Assembly (NCBI GenBank): GCA_024114885.1
Contig: CP099421.1
Span: forward strand, 2,170,001 to 2,234,000
From: Septoria linicola
Taxonomy: Eukaryota; Ascomycota; Dothideomycetes; Mycosphaerellales; Mycosphaerellaceae
Reading direction: 5' to 3'
Length of the DNA: 64,000 nucleotides
Part shown: positions 21,627 through 30,961 of the stretch, piece after piece
How positions within the stretch are numbered: the first letter of the stretch is position 1
How the letters are laid out: the number at the start of each line of letters is the position of its first letter
Translations under genes and position numbers: made by a program
The notes under the pieces: generated by a model
What the model saw: the letters and a program-made list of their open reading frames with translations, nothing else
What the model was told of the DNA's origin: nothing
Databases searched by the model: none

Positions 21627-23601
21627 ATGCACCTCCGACTCCCTCTTTCCTTGTCCTTCTTGCTAGTCATGAAGTCTTCTCTCGCTGCTGCAGGCCTGAT
21701 TGGCCTTGCGTCTGCCGTTCCACATGCGCGAGTACCCTACCCACGGCACAAAGCGAGCTCGTACGGCGCACCTACCGTCACCGTCAAGAATGGGACGATC
21801 GCTGGTGTCCACAAGAGCAACTACAATCAGGACTACTTTCTTGGTATGCTTAGTCAAGGTCATATCAAGTGACTTGCTCACATTGGCACAGGTATCCCTT
21901 TTGCTCAGCCTCCGATCGGGCAGCTTCGATTCCGCAACCCACAAAGTATCAATGCCTCGTATGATGGTGTTTTGCAAGCAACGGAATACGCGCCTGAGTG
22001 CTACGGTTATGGAGTGCGTACTTTGGAAATCCTTAGGGCTACGTGGACTAAGTGATATCTAGAGCGATCAGCTGGGGTACCCAGTTGCCGAGAGCTGTCT
22101 ATACTTGAATGTTGTTCGACCTTCTGGCTTTGAGAATGAGACTTTGCCCGTGGGAGTCTGGATCCACGCATGACTTCCTACCTGCAGAACTACCAAACAG
22201 TGCTAACAAGTAACAGGGTGGAGGACTTTCACAGGGAGGCACCCGAGACGAGCGATACAATCTCACTTTCATTGTTCAAAACAGTGTCGAAATCGCCAAA
22301 CCGATAATCGGGGTGTCGATCGCCTATCGCCTAGGTCCATGGGGATTTTTACAATCCCAAGAAGTAAGCGGAAGTGGCAATGTAAGTGTTTCTGTACATC
22401 AGATCTTCGGTCATAGAAGGGTGACTGAATTGGAATCTAGACCAACATTGGTCTGCGTGACCAGCGACTGGCTTTACATTGGCTCAACGAGAATCTCGCA
22501 GCCTTCGGAGGAGACAAGGACAAGGTGACCATATGGGGAGAAAGTGCCGGTGCTGCAAGTGTAGGCTGGCACTTAACGGCCTACAATGGTCGTGACGATG
22601 GTATCTTCAGAGCTGGCATCATGCAAAGTGGCAATCCCGTCAACTATGGAAGCTATGCCACGAACGTGCGGTACCAACCACAATACGATGCTCTGGTTGA
22701 GGCAACGAACTGCAGTGCAGCTACAGATACCCTGGACTGCTTGCGCGAGGTTCCTTCCGACACGCTGGCAAACCTCTTCAGCACGACACCGAGCCTCGCG
22801 AACGGCTGGAATCCGATACTAGATGGAGACTTCATCCAGCGCTGGGCATCGATACAGTTGGCAGAGGGCGCATTCGTAAAAGTCCCTGTCATTGATGGCG
22901 CCAATACTGACGAAGGTACTTCATTTGGTCCCCGTGGCATTGATACGGACGAGGATTTCCAGAGGTATGCGACGAACAGCTCCCAAGGCACATATGTACC
23001 CGGGGTCTTTGGACCAGAAGTTCTTGCGGCATATCCCAACGAACCCGAGTACTACATCCCTCCCGTGGAGGAGATCGGCAACTTCACCTACTCGGAGTCG
23101 TATGGCGCACAATACAGGCGATCTGCGGCGTATGCTGGCGATGTGACATTTCATGCCAACCGTCGCGGTACAGTCGAGACTTGGGCAGCAAACGGCATCC
23201 CAGCATACTCATACCGCTTCAACACCATTCCTGCAGGCATCTCATCACTCAGCGGAGTCGGTCACTTTCAAGAAGTTGCGTTCGTCTTCGACAACACTGC
23301 AGGCCTTGGCTACGACGAAGAACACAGCACAGTCAATCCATTCGAGAACAAGACAAAGAACTTCTACGACCTTGCAGACTACATGAGTAAATCTTGGGCA
23401 TCATTCATTTATGATCTGGACCCGAACTACGAGACAACGAAACCAGCCGATGCACCTGTGTGGCCACAGTACAGCCTTGACGAACCCCAGAACATTGTAT
23501 GGGATGCCAACGTTACCGAGCTGGCTGTACTCGAGCCAGATACGTACAGAAGCGAGGGCATCAGATGGATTCTCGACCACGCATTGATCTACAGAAGGTA
23601 G
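21627..23601 (+). CDS. Secreted type-B carboxylesterase/lipase
   Basis: Five exons, 21627-21843, 21892-22013, 22063-22167, 22217-22381 and 22441-23601, give 589 residues. A signal peptide fits either the first ATG or MKSSLAAAGLIGLASA from 21669. The alpha/beta-hydrolase core is complete: GIPFAQPPIGQLRF, AESCLYLNVVRP, oxyanion loop VWIHGGGLSQGG, nucleophile S238 in WGESAGAAS, acid E361 in NTDEGTSFG, and H478 in GVGHFQEV. Intron 3 (22168-22216, CAC/GCATGA...AACAG) has no GT donor. It must use GC-AG to build the IHGGG loop. The enzyme hydrolyses carboxylic esters outside the cell; its substrate is unknown. It lies tail to tail with the enoyl-CoA hydratase, 62 bp away, so their 3' ends may overlap. 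Confidence 0.9.
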
Positions 23602-23663
23602 TCTCGACGTATTCAAGATCGAAGTAGTCGCCAGGTCAGCTTACATCTGCTATCATATTCTTG

Positions 23664-24539
23664 TTACAGCACGCTCTTCCACACTTTTCTGTACTCTTCT
23701 GTCCTGCCAGGTTGGTCTCGTGCCGCGATAGCTGCCTTGAAGCCTTTCTCCTTCGCAAGCTGCTGGAAACCCACGCCAGAGGGGCTATTTCTTGTGATAC
23801 CATCAAAGATTGTTGCCAGCTTCTGTGCTTGTGCCAGCTGTCCCTCGGCAAAGCCATTGATGACTTGCTTGTGCATCCAATTCTGGTCTGCTGGCACCGA
23901 GGCGATTCTCTGCGCCAACAGATGCACACTTTCGTCAAGTTTTGCTTCTGGCACGGCTTTCAGGACCAGGCCGATTCTTTCTGCTTCGGTGCCTGAAATG
24001 AGATCTCCAGTGAAGAGCATTCGCTTCGCTTGCTCGACGCCCAGCCGTAAAGCCCACATTGCGGTTGTCGGACATCCCCAGACGCGGGCAGGAGGATAGC
24101 CGATCCGTGCATCTTCAGCCATTACGACAAGGTCACAGCATAGCGCGATGTCGCTGCCACCTGCCACAGCCGCACCATGGATCTTTGCTATGGTTGGCTT
24201 GTGACTTCGGAAAAGCTCCATGAAACATTCTGTGTTCTCGTGCATGTCTTGATAGTCTACTAGAGCGTCATAACCTTCACTGAGGTCTTGACTACCAGAT
24301 GTAGAACCTCTTGAGGCAGACTGAGAGTAGATGTCGAGGTCATAGCCGCCGCAGAAGCCTTGTCCAGCTCCAGAGAGAATGATGCATCGGACTTCTGGGT
24401 CAGCATTGGCTTTTCTTACGCCGCTGCGAATGCCTTGCGGAATTGTGGAGTCTATAGCATTGAACTGCTTGGGTCGATTCAGGGTCAAATAGGCAATTCT
24501 GCCATCTTGAGACTTTTCGTAGAATACTGTGTCTGTCAT
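23664..24539 (-). CDS. Enoyl-CoA hydratase/isomerase family protein
   Basis: This single-exon gene encodes 291 residues. The crotonase fold is visible: IAYLTLNRPKQFNAID near the N-terminus, then the oxyanion-hole segments GAGQGFCGGYDLD and KIHGAAVAGGSDIALCCD. Next come GYPPARVWGCPTT and a C-terminal helical region. The second catalytic acid region is replaced by RVWGCP, as in a subgroup of fungal and bacterial crotonases. The reaction (hydratase, isomerase or thioesterase-like) therefore cannot be assigned with certainty. There is no terminal PTS1 (the protein ends in KSVL) and no clear presequence. The frame opens at ATG 24539. Confidence 0.88.
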   Translation of the reverse strand: MTDTVFYEKSQDGRIAYLTLNRPKQFNAIDSTIPQGIRSGVRKANADPEVRCIILSGAGQGFCGGYDLDIYSQSASRGSTSGSQDLSEGYDALVDYQDMHENTECFMELFRSHKPTIAKIHGAAVAGGSDIALCCDLVVMAEDARIGYPPARVWGCPTTAMWALRLGVEQAKRMLFTGDLISGTEAERIGLVLKAVPEAKLDESVHLLAQRIASVPADQNWMHKQVINGFAEGQLAQAQKLATIFDGITRNSPSGVGFQQLAKEKGFKAAIAARDQPGRTEEYRKVWKSVL

Positions 24540-25734
24540 CCTTCAAGAATCTTTCGGTGGATATGGGAGAATCAGCGGAATCACGAGAACGATCTATGTT
24601 ACGTGTACTGCTCGATACTTGAGGCAATACTCTCCGCGGCGTACTATGGCGTATCTCGACAGCAATGGTCACTTCTCACATGTTGCTGTCGATGATCCGA
24701 GGTCGAAAAATGGAGCCTCAGGCGTATTCAAATCTTGGCAAACTCTCGTCCACGTCCACGTCCTCGATCCATCTCCATCAACCTGCACCGTCCACATGAT
24801 ACAGATATCAATCAACGCTCACACGCGCGATGCGGTAACTAGAGACTACCGGATCGCTCTGAACGTGCTTACCGGTCTAGGCTCAAGCGCTGCGTCGTGT
24901 CGTTGTGGCCGTGCGGTCAAGCAGAGTTCGCGGCAGGCGATCAATGCAGGCTTACGTAGGCGCGCCATAGGGTGCACAGCGTGAGCGGATCAGCGTGTCG
25001 AACAATAGTCCCACAAGAATGAAACCTGTCTAGGGTAAGCTACGAGAAGTCTGAAAGTAATTCTCCCACGTCTAAATGGAGAGCATTCCGGAGGTCCACC
25101 CTGGAGCTCAAGCGGTCTTACCTTCATACCTGAATTACTTGTGCGCTGCCCTCCCCTGCTACGCCATTTCGATATTGTATTTGCATCGTGATGGGCGGTA
25201 GCGGTAGCACGACATCAAGGAGAGCGCCAGGTGCAGACAGACGCAATTCAGATCTGCGCGCAGTCCTCTTCTTCCAACGGGACAGCTGCCATAATCAGAG
25301 CTGCAACGAGCCGCGTGAGACATCAGCTCCACGAAAAGGGAAACATGCTGTACTTCACACGTTATCATGGGCCGTTTGTGGCTTTTTGGAACCACAGAAG
25401 GTCCAGGCTGGCACCGCGACCTTCGGCCACGACTGACCGCACCGGCCCGACAAGAACACACGAGTATTGGCACAACAAAACGCTCAGGCACGATTTCCGT
25501 AGCAGAACCTCGCAAATAACACGCTATAATAGGTCTAGTTTCACTAACAGGCCTATACTAAAGGCAGCTCGAGCACGATTTTCTCGGTATCAGCCAGCCT
25601 CAAAAGCGCCATAGAGGCAACCCTGGAAGCTAGAGCGATATATTCACACAAGACCATTTCTATAAGGTATGCAAGCGGAACTGCCACCCCAAGCACAGAA
25701 AGTCCACCTTCACTCTTTGTCGCTGGTGACAAGC
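24540..25734. other. Intergenic region
   Basis: This 1.2-kb stretch contains the promoters of the hydratase (-) and of the secreted protein (+). The frame at 24529-24984 overlaps the hydratase start and shows no domain. Nothing else is supported. Confidence 0.5.
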
Positions 25735-27067
25735 ATGCGTTCACTTCTTGCTAACATCGTGGTGTTGCTATATGGACTTCAAGCTACCAGCGTAGCACAG
25801 GCTATTCCTGCAGCGAGTTGCCAGGCTGTGTCTCAAGTAATCAAGAATCTGCAAGCACGCAAGACAGCATCTGCTTTCTGCTCCTCCTCCTACTTGACGC
25901 TCAAAACCTCTACAGTGTCAGTAGTGACACCAATCTACCAGCACTGTTACAACAGGCAGCAGCACCGTCAGCACTTCCACAGTTGGTGTGACGGAGACGA
26001 CACTGGCTGGTGTGGACCAAGTGACAGTCATCCCTTTCGTGACGTGGGTTGATGAAGAGGAATGCCTACCGAAATGGCTAACATGTTGTAGGGTTGGATA
26101 TGATTGTGCAGTCACGACCGTGTCGACTCTCAGTGTATCAGCTGCAGGAGATCTGGCACGCCGCACAGAGCTTGCTCATCGCGATACACCTCCTCAACGC
26201 CATCAACCCCTGCAATCTTTTAACCAAGACCAGCTCTCTATCGCGTGCAGTTGCATGTACCCACAACGACGTACACCAACCACCACCATCACTGTAACCT
26301 CTACGATCCGCACAGCGGCACATGTAACAGCCACCATCACGCAGACAAGCTTGGTAAGCAGGAAAAGTACTGCCGATCGTGACACCAGCTGATCTCTCGA
26401 CGCGCAGACGTCTTCGACAGCGACACTCACTACAACAGCCATAGCCTCAACTCTTGCGCCTCCTCCTCCTCAATGTACGGCCGAATACTCGAACTTCAAC
26501 TATTTTGCTGGCAGGTTTGATAACCATCTCTGCGTTGGAACACCCGGAAATGCGTGTCGCACCATCAACCTCGATCTCGTCCCAGGCCAATGCCTGTGGC
26601 GTGCTCCAGGCGATGCTGCAACCTCAGATGTCTCTATACTTGGAGGCAGCAGGCCAAGCTTCCTCCGCTGGATTCTCAAAGATGGCAAGATCATGAATCA
26701 GTTCACCGGAGCAGCGGCTTATGTGGTCGACAGCGTCGATGGCGGTCGACTGAAGCTCGATATCGCTCCCACACCCACGACTCCTGGCGCCCCAGCACCG
26801 GTGCGGTGTGACATCAGGGGTGGGATATCGCAGCCTCCGAGACCTTCCTGCTTCAATTCCAACGGCCAAGGTTGGAAGTGGTATACTATTGGCGAGGATG
26901 CTACTGCTGACGACCTCTATTTGGGATTGGAAGTGCCCAGTAATGGTCGTGAAAGAGATGTGCAGTTCCGCTTCTCATGTGCGCCGGCCAATCTTGGCTA
27001 CTGCTATTCCGAGAATGCCGATCCTCTCAATGGGCAACCTGACCCGGCGGATGGTTCATTGAACTGA
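25735..27067 (+). CDS. Secreted Ser/Thr-rich protein of unknown function
   Basis: I do not recognise this family. The best model has four exons, 25735-25916, 25960-26043, 26092-26353 and 26408-27067, giving 395 residues. The start MRSLLANIVVLLYG...QA is a signal peptide; an in-frame ATG at 25669 would give a longer N-terminus. Next come a Cys-containing stretch (ASCQAVSQVI, AFCSSSYL), a Thr/Ser/Val-rich region (TVSTSTVGVTETTL, TTTITVTSTI) and a C-terminal globular part with regularly placed Cys (QCTAEY, LCVGTPGNACRT, VRCDIR, FSCAPANLGYCYS). Introns 2 (GTGGGT...GCTAACA...TAG) and 3 (GTAAGC...CAG) are convincing. Intron 1 is only 43 bp, and I inferred it to keep the frame; a frameshift is the alternative. 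The protein is probably exported to the wall. Confidence 0.6.
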
Positions 27068-28040
27068 ACGTTAACGAGACATGTGGCTATATCATCTGGA
27101 CTGGTCGTAGTCACAAGCAGAGACAATCATTAATGATACTCCATCGGAAGCGCTTCCGATATGGTTCAAGAAGATTCGAGGACGATCTGCCCGTGCTCTG
27201 CTGGTTTTCGGCAGAATGAATTGATTCATTTATCAACGAAAACAATGCGTGATCTACCCACTGCGCATCTGATGCGTACATCAAACGGCAGAATCTCTCG
27301 CACGTTACCAGCAAGTCGCACGTGATGACAAATTTATCATACGAGATGCATAAGAACGCAATACATTAAGCATCACAGGACAGCCAACAAGAGCGTCATA
27401 CAGAGCAACATGTTTGGCATCGCTGACGAAAAGTTAGCACGAAGAAGCAGCTAAGTGCACATGCGTACAACGCTCGCTATAGGAGAATATCAAGCTGAAT
27501 CGATAGAATGCTTCCGCCTTCTACATGTCCAGACATGATCTATGCGGAGAGATAGGTTATTCCCATTTGAGCTTGTCGCCACGACGTCTCTACTCAATTC
27601 GGTATCGAACATCCTCCTATCCTTGCACTGCCACGCATCAGAGGCGCCACATAAGCACTCATTGTCATTGTCCATGGTGCCCACGACTGCACCGCGCGTT
27701 CGTATGCCGATATATCCGATGCGACGGCATAGAGATCCCGAGCTATTCGAGGGTATGCCGTGCACTCCGTACGTCTATTGAACAGTTGTCCTATCATGGT
27801 CAACATTTTTGTCTTGCATATGAATGGCGTGGTTGATCGACTTGACAAACATGCGTGAGACATAGTCAGCGACATCGAAGGGTATCGTGTCAGGCGAGTG
27901 CCTACGAGGCAATTCGTACCAGAATTGAAACAGTGCATAAAGCATCTGAACAACAGGAGCGAGACAGTGAAGGTCTTTGTGGAGCAACAGCGTAACACAT
28001 ATATTCCTAGTCTCCTCGTCGGAAGGACAAGCTGATCAAC
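27068..28040. other. Intergenic region
   Basis: About 1 kb with no supported gene. Reverse frames at 27594-28091 and 27775-27987 contain a protein-like stretch (LYALFQFWYELPRR) but show no domain, and I could not join them into a convincing spliced gene. Confidence 0.45.
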
Positions 28041-28740
28041 ATGACGAATCGACAACGAGCCGCGACAGTCCAGAGCCTTCAAAACATGCAAGCTTCATTC
28101 TGCAGCCGGCTTGCAGCGACCGAAAGCGAGTACTTAGACCTTGGATTGGAATATCACGCTCTTCCCCTTCAAGTTCGCCAAGCCAAAGGTGCCACAATCC
28201 GACTGCGCTGCAGCATTAGCAGTACGCGACGAGAAGCCAACGCCAGACTGTATCGGGTACTTGAGCGACTTGCGAGAACTACGCATGGCCAGAGGACGCT
28301 GCGGCGGCGAACTCAACTTGAACGACCCTGACGCAGCACTCAAGATCGGAATCGAGACTCTGGATGCGCTTACAGACCAGCTAGTGGCTATTCGAATATG
28401 CGTTGATACGATGCACAGGCAGTTTAGCGATATGTTAGATGAGCAAGTGGACATTGCAGAAGGAGGCGAGTATCGGTTGGCCATGAATCCTGAAGACGGC
28501 GTCGAGAAGCACGAGCTCTTGCGCAAGTGGGTGTTGTCTCTACCGCATGTGCGCGAGTGGTTTGGAGATGGTTCCGTGCAGAGCGAGGCTGAAGCGCTAT
28601 TGTTGACGGCTTGTGCAGCCGGACAACCAAGGCTAGGGCTTGGCGATGACAAAGTGAGGTTGTGCGATGACTTGGATGAGGGCCATGTGAGGCTCAGGAA
28701 GCTGCAAGTCGAGCATGAAGTGAGTCGGTCTGAAAAGTGA
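28041..28740 (+). CDS. Small helical protein, likely paralogue of the gene at 29253
   Basis: No named family is recognised. The ATG at 28041 opens a helical N-terminus containing LGLEYHALPLQVRQ. After 28188 the reading frame must change to reach the long frame ending at TGA 28740. A 58-bp GT-AG intron (28189-28246) has the right phase and gives 213 residues. Without splicing, however, the shifted frame can be aligned, without gaps, to the neighbour (KPKVPQ...PDCIG beside YPKSWQ...PDMIQ), which suggests a one-base frameshift in the CCAAGCCAAAGG stretch. The rest is rich in Leu/Glu/Asp and probably helical. Either way it looks like a tandem duplicate of the gene 500 bp downstream. Confidence 0.5.
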
Positions 28741-29062
28741 AGGACGGGCCAGCCCTGCGCTGCATTAGTGTGCCTGTCTGTTAGCGAGCATGTGAAGGGC
28801 TTCTTCCTCAGTTGACTCTTTTCAAGAGGGCATGTATCTTGCCGTTGTCTTGATCCTTTCATAAAGCCCCAAACACTCTCAATTTTTTGCTGTAGAAACA
28901 ATCTGCAACCACCCGTGTGCAAACAGCGCGCATGGTAGCCTGCACGTGGACCCCTTCACTTGCTCGTGACGTGCGGCCCGTGCCTTGCTGCAGGTCCGTC
29001 TATTGTCTCAGTTATCTGTGTCACACTGCCACCAGCCACCTGTTGACAATAACAGCGTGACA

Positions 29063-29069
29063 TATAAAG
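29063..29069 (+). promoter_or_regulatory. TATA-like element
   Basis: TATAAAG lies 190 bp before the ATG at 29253. If used, transcription would start near 29095-29110 and the AAC repeat would lie in the leader. Confidence 0.35.
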
Positions 29070-29125
29070 CTTTCAGGCATCAGCATTGGCGAGTTGGAGT
29101 TGTTTGCAGTCAACGACTTCAACTA

Positions 29126-29152
29126 AACAACAACAACAACAACAACAACAAC
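29126..29152 (+). repeat. (AAC)9 microsatellite in a probable 5' leader
   Basis: Nine perfect AAC units are followed by CTTCACGCC. The sequence is unstructured and G-free, as in CAA-repeat leaders that favour translation. It ends 100 bp before the start codon. Confidence 0.9.
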
Positions 29153-29252
29153 TTCACGCCGCCAAAGCCAGAACCAAAGGCCAGTCACGACAAAGCGCCA
29201 GTAAATAGCCACTTCACTTCAATCTCAACTCTATCAAGAACGCCATACCAAG

Positions 29253-29930
29253 ATGGGCGTCTCGATCGCTTCCTATCACGACCAGTCGTTCGATCCAGCG
29301 CCATTCGGCAAATCTCAGCTGGATCACCTCCTCCTCTCCTATTCCGTCACCGTGTCGAACCTGGCCAAGGTCTACAAGGACCTCGGCGAGTCGTACCACA
29401 AGCTTCCTCTGCCCATCCGTGGACGCTTCCTCTACCCAAAATCCTGGCAAGAGTACAGCTTGCTTGCCTTCACCTGCTCCGATTCTCGTGAGATGCCAGA
29501 CATGATCCAAGTCATCAACATGACTACCGAGGCACTCGCCCGCGCTCGTGCCGCCTTGCTCTGCGACGAGTTTGCTCTTGCAATTTCTCGCCTCTCTGTC
29601 GCGGGCTTGCTGTTGGAGGAAGCCGAACATCGTGTGGCAAATCTGGTGTATGCCATGGGCTGCTACGAGGGCTTGCTGAAGAGTCTGAAGAATCGTATCA
29701 GTGTGCCGGGCTTCGATGCCTCGTTCGACAAGACCAAAGGTGGCGAGAAATTGGTGACTGTGGAAGGTCAGACGAAGCTGAAGTGGCTGGACGCGTTGCC
29801 GAAGTGTCTGCAGGGTGAGTAAAGTGAAATCTTGTGAAGTCGAGAGAAAGCTAACGATAGGACAGATGTCGAAGAGGATACGACCGACAGTGGCTACAAC
29901 TCTTCTCGCAGCTCTGTCATTCTGGAGTAG
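29253..29930 (+). CDS. Small helical protein of unknown family
   Basis: Exons 29253-29814 and 29866-29930, joined by a canonical GTGAGT...CTAACGATAGGACAG intron, give 208 residues. No signal peptide or membrane segment is visible. The body is almost entirely amphipathic helix: VSNLAKVYKDLGESYHKLPL, then MIQVINMTTEALARARAAL, then LLLEEAEHRVANLVYAMGCY. The short C-terminal tail is acidic and Ser-rich (EEDTTDSGYNSS). The block YHKLPLPIR recurs as YHALPLQVR at 28041 and, more weakly, as YQKLPAAVR at 51147. The family function is unknown to me. The strong splice signals and clean reading frame support a real gene. Confidence 0.72.
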
Positions 29931-30961
29931 TGACGAACAATGGCCCTTTTGATTAAAACGTGGAAGGCATGACCGGTCGTGCCTTCTTTCCACAATTGGA
30001 CAGAGCAGATAGCAAGGTAGCGACTCAGGATAAGTCAATCAGAATGCAGATCTGACTCTCACTGTATTTCTACCATCGCTTGACCTGTGGTGTCACATTG
30101 TGCCGGTGACTTTGTGATACGATCGTGGCGCCTCGAACGGGTTTCTCGCTGTGCATCATCCACCACAGGCGTGCAGCGGTATGCTAGATTTGTGCTACAT
30201 CAGTCGCTGAATCCAAGACTCCATGTCCTACAGAACGGAGTGTGGGCTACTGCCATGAGGTGAGGTTGCGAGTGATTGAATTGAGCGATGTCTCCAGTAA
30301 AGGCTCTTTCCTCATGCGTATCCCAATTAATCCTCGAGTCTGTGATCAGAGTTGTTCGCAAAACATCTAGGCAAGTCTGTAGATATATGCCTCGTTGGTC
30401 TAGGAAGATTCGATTGAATTTTGGTGGAGATTCAGACGACGTGTGATGAAGCGGGAGAGGAGGACGAGGAGTGCAAAGGTAAAGCCAAAGGCGAAAGGTG
30501 GAGACAGCCGGAAGGATGTTCGACATCTCGGACTCTTGATGACTTGGAGGAAGATCACACTAGCACATCAACTCTTTCTATAAACCATATTGTACGCAAC
30601 ACTCTCATCCAGGAGTATCTGATGGCACCGGCTCTAGCGTAGAATGCTGATCTGATCACCAGCAACCTTTTCAAACCTGCGACTGCTCGTGTGCGATCAA
30701 AGAGGGGGCCATCTGGAGCAATTGGTACTCGGTTTGGGGAAGATTGGTAGCAGCGAGGAGGCAGATGGAATATGGCCACGACTGCCGGTAAGTCGAAGGG
30801 AAGAGCGCGATGGACGTTTGAGGCAGCAGACGATGCAGCAGTGCATGTGAGGCAGTGGCAAGTGCACTCGCAGTCCATCTCGGGCGAAATGACATGTGGA
30901 CTCGATTTTGCTTCGAGCTGCTGGCATGGACAGCTGACGGGGGAGACCGCTGGCCACTGCG
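29931..30961. other. Intergenic region, possibly with a leader exon
   Basis: Only short frames occur here. A frame from ATG 30772 to 31038 overlaps the start of the next gene, and a possible acceptor lies at 31064-31065 (CTGACGAATACCGCAG). The true 5' end of the 30962 gene is therefore uncertain. Confidence 0.4.

Larger units (their letters stand above)
28741..29252. other. Promoter and leader of the 29253 gene
   Basis: This contains a TATAAAG at 29063 and a nine-copy AAC repeat (29126-29152) before the ATG at 29253. No gene is seen. Confidence 0.5.

Noticed and set aside
24529..24984. 151-codon forward frame overlapping the hydratase start
   Set aside because: No motif, low-quality composition, and it overlaps the coding start of a confident gene.
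25917..25959. Frameshift in the secreted protein gene at 25917
   Set aside because: A 43-bp GTCAGT...GGCAG intron has the right phase and gives a smooth Thr/Ser/Val run, so a break is not required, although the intron is short.
27594..28091. Reverse frames between the secreted protein and the helical pair
   Set aside because: One short stretch looks protein-like, but no start, splice pattern or family could be found.
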